From Gammaproteobacteria bacterium UBA3532 (GTDB lineage Bacteria; Pseudomonadota; Gammaproteobacteria; Enterobacterales; UBA3532): DNA of 31,916 nucleotides. The translations under genes were made by a program, and so were the position numbers. The notes beneath the pieces were generated by a model. That model made no database searches. It was not told the DNA's origin and was given only the letters and a program-made list of their open reading frames with translations. Of this stretch, positions 24,901-27,900 are shown in pieces (within the stretch, counting starts at the first letter, position 1; every line of letters begins with the position of its first letter). Location: positions 1 to 31,916 of the forward strand of contig DFOV01000100.1 in assembly GCA_002376965.1 (NCBI GenBank). The letters run 5' to 3'.

Positions 24901-27900
24901 TCATTGACCTCGACAGCTGTCTGTAGTGAAAGAACTTCATCAAGATAAGCAAAGTTTCGTTTAAGCTCGTTCCTATTATTTTCAATACGGTGCTCGATAG
25001 GTGAGTGCTCAAGTGTCGGACTAGAGCTATTATCCAGCTTGTAATATGAATGCGTTCCGAGTAACAGTTCAAAGCTTTCAACCTGCTCATCTATTGCAAC
25101 CTTAATATTCGGAACAACTTTGGTATTCCACTGTTCATTCCAACCAGGCCATAGAGTTACCTTTGATACAGGAAGATTGGTAAGTGCAGCGAAGGCCCTG
25201 ACTCCCATATTATCAAATGGAGGAGTTCCAGGATAAAGAACTCCGGTATCGTCAATTACTTTAATTCCAAAACTTACGGCTTGCCCTTGTACTAAAGTAT
25301 CTTCTGGTTCAGTAGCGACCAACTCGACAGTTGGGGGTTCATCTGTAACAACATCGATTACCTGCTTAAGGACGGAAACATTTGAGCTACTATCCTTGAC
25401 TTCAATATCAAGAATAAATTGTCCTGTATTCTGAGCATCTAAAAGGCATTCTAAATCCAGCTCAATACTCACTCGAACCACAGATTCGAATAATTCTTCT
25501 TCATTCTCGACGCTATCGCATAGCGCTTCATCAATTGTTTTAGCTGAGACCAAGTAGCTTTTAAGACGAAGATTATCAGTCAAAGATATATTCGCCGTTC
25601 GACGAGTGCGCTCTAATACATCCTCACTGGGTTGAATAATTTTAATTACTGGTTTTGTTTCATCCTTGAGTATGTGAATATTTACTCGCTCACTTTCACC
25701 AATGTTAACGCCCTTGTCTTTTACTCGGATAAAAAACTCAAGGTTAGAGCCGGCAAACTGCCCAAGTTCAAATGGTATTTTTACTTTACCCTCAGCATTC
25801 GAATAATAATGCTGCGAAGCCACGACCGTTCCAAACCCATTCGCATTTGGAATACGAATCTCCTCCATCTCTCCCTCAGCTAGCCAAGAAGAAAATTCTA
25901 GTACTAATTCTTCTTGGTTGGGGGTAACGATTACAGGTTCATATTTATCAACATAGATATCATCGTCAGCTGAAACCTGAATTTTAAACGATTGAAGCGG
26001 CAACAATGACAAATCATCACTTGGGGTTTTGAGCTGAACTTGCGGGGCGTTTATATCGTTCTGAATATCAATTTCGACCCGCTTGCGACTCACTTCGTTA
26101 AGCTTGTTCCTAGCCTCCACGTAAATCTCATAAGGCTTAGCGCTATCCAGAGTAGGAATTCTTACCGCGCCAGAATAATAGCCAATGGACGTTGGCTGTG
26201 CTAAAGAGCGTTCCACTTCATCATCCCCCTGAAGGATGATGACATACACCCATTTACCTTGGTTGCCGACGTTTGCCAAGCCTATTGAGTCTTCAACATT
26301 CGCCGTTACTGATACCAGCTCTCCTTCAATATACCTAGCATTAAGAGCTGGCTGGCGTATTTTTATGACAGGTCCGTCCGACTTTATAATACGATAAAGC
26401 CAATCCACCTGCCGCTCATTGCCATACAGATCCTTAGCATAGGTTGTGACCTTCAACACGCTATTATTTTCTGGGATGGTCAGATTGAATACGCCACTTG
26501 CGACGCGCTTAGCGCCAGCATCAATTTCAGAACTCAGGTCACTATGAAGTTCATCATTTACAAAAACTTTAATCTGCTTGAGCCCGTTGTCATCCTCTGC
26601 ATGCCAATGGAACCCTCGTGATTTTCCGGCATAGACTAAAGAGTCTGGCACTGGCGATGTTATCGATAACAAGGGTGAAGCCTGATCAGGTAATACGGTG
26701 ACCTGAAGCTGTTGCGGCTCAGACTGTTGCCCAATATTATCGGTAACGGTTGAGACAAGGGTAATGTTGCTTTCTATATTTGGTAAGTCGAAGGCTCCTA
26801 GTGCCAGTGGGATAGAGACAGGTACTCGCTTACCCTGAGGTATGACTATATCGCCATCACTACTATTAGCGATAAACTCTTTAAGTAACTGCTTATCATC
26901 CCCATCCCCCAAGTAAAACTTTACTTTTACTTCGTCAACCTGCAAGTCGTCACTAGCGAATACATTGGCAACAATCTCGTCCCGTATTTGGTACCTGGAC
27001 TTATTGGTGGAAATCTCTGCTTGTGGCAGCTGATCATTAACAACGGCGATTGAAATAGCCTGAGTGGAAGCGTTACCGGATTCATCCCAAGCAGTGGCTT
27101 CGATATCATAATAGTTCGGCTCGTTTTCATCGTTTTTCACATAAGCAGGGATATTGAGCAGTTTTATTGCCGAGAAACTACGCAATGTTTCTGGAATTGG
27201 CTGTGGGCTAAAATCATCCCCGTCAATTACATCGTCAAGATTACCGGTTAAATTGTATACTAGGCCCGACTTCTGTACACCGCGTAGTTGAAGCCTTGAA
27301 ACACCAACATTGTCATACCCTGCGACTTTGACAATTGTTGCAATATTTTCGGTTACCGTGGCGACAAATTCTCCACTCTCTATGGAATCAAGTGCTGGGG
27401 CAACGATATTTACTACCGGCTTCTCTTCGTCTTGGCCCAGAGTCACTTCCACGGTTGCGCTTTGGGCAGTTTTTCCAGTGCTGTCCTGAGCTACCGCCCT
27501 CAGGTTAAGGCGTATCGGTTCACTGACCTTGTCAGTAGGATAAACTACGCCAAAAGGCGGAAAGCCATCTGATCCAACAAGGCTATCGTTAACGAAAAAA
27601 TCAACCCTTGATACTTTCAAGTCGTCCACTGCATCGGCAACAATTTCAATGGGTAAACCAGAGACAAATTCAGCCCCGTTAATAGGCTTAGAAATAGCGA
27701 CTTGTGGAGATGAGTCTTCTTTAACCTGCAGCAATAGTGGTGGAGCTTGGCTAACAGCGCCATTCCCATCAATGACCACCACCTCAAACTTTACAGAGGT
27801 ACCAACTTTTGCTTCTGGCACGGCGTAGGTAAAAGAGTGTGATATTGACTCTCGGTCTAATGCGTTATCAACCAGTGAAGTTCCAGGCTCAACTCGCTTG

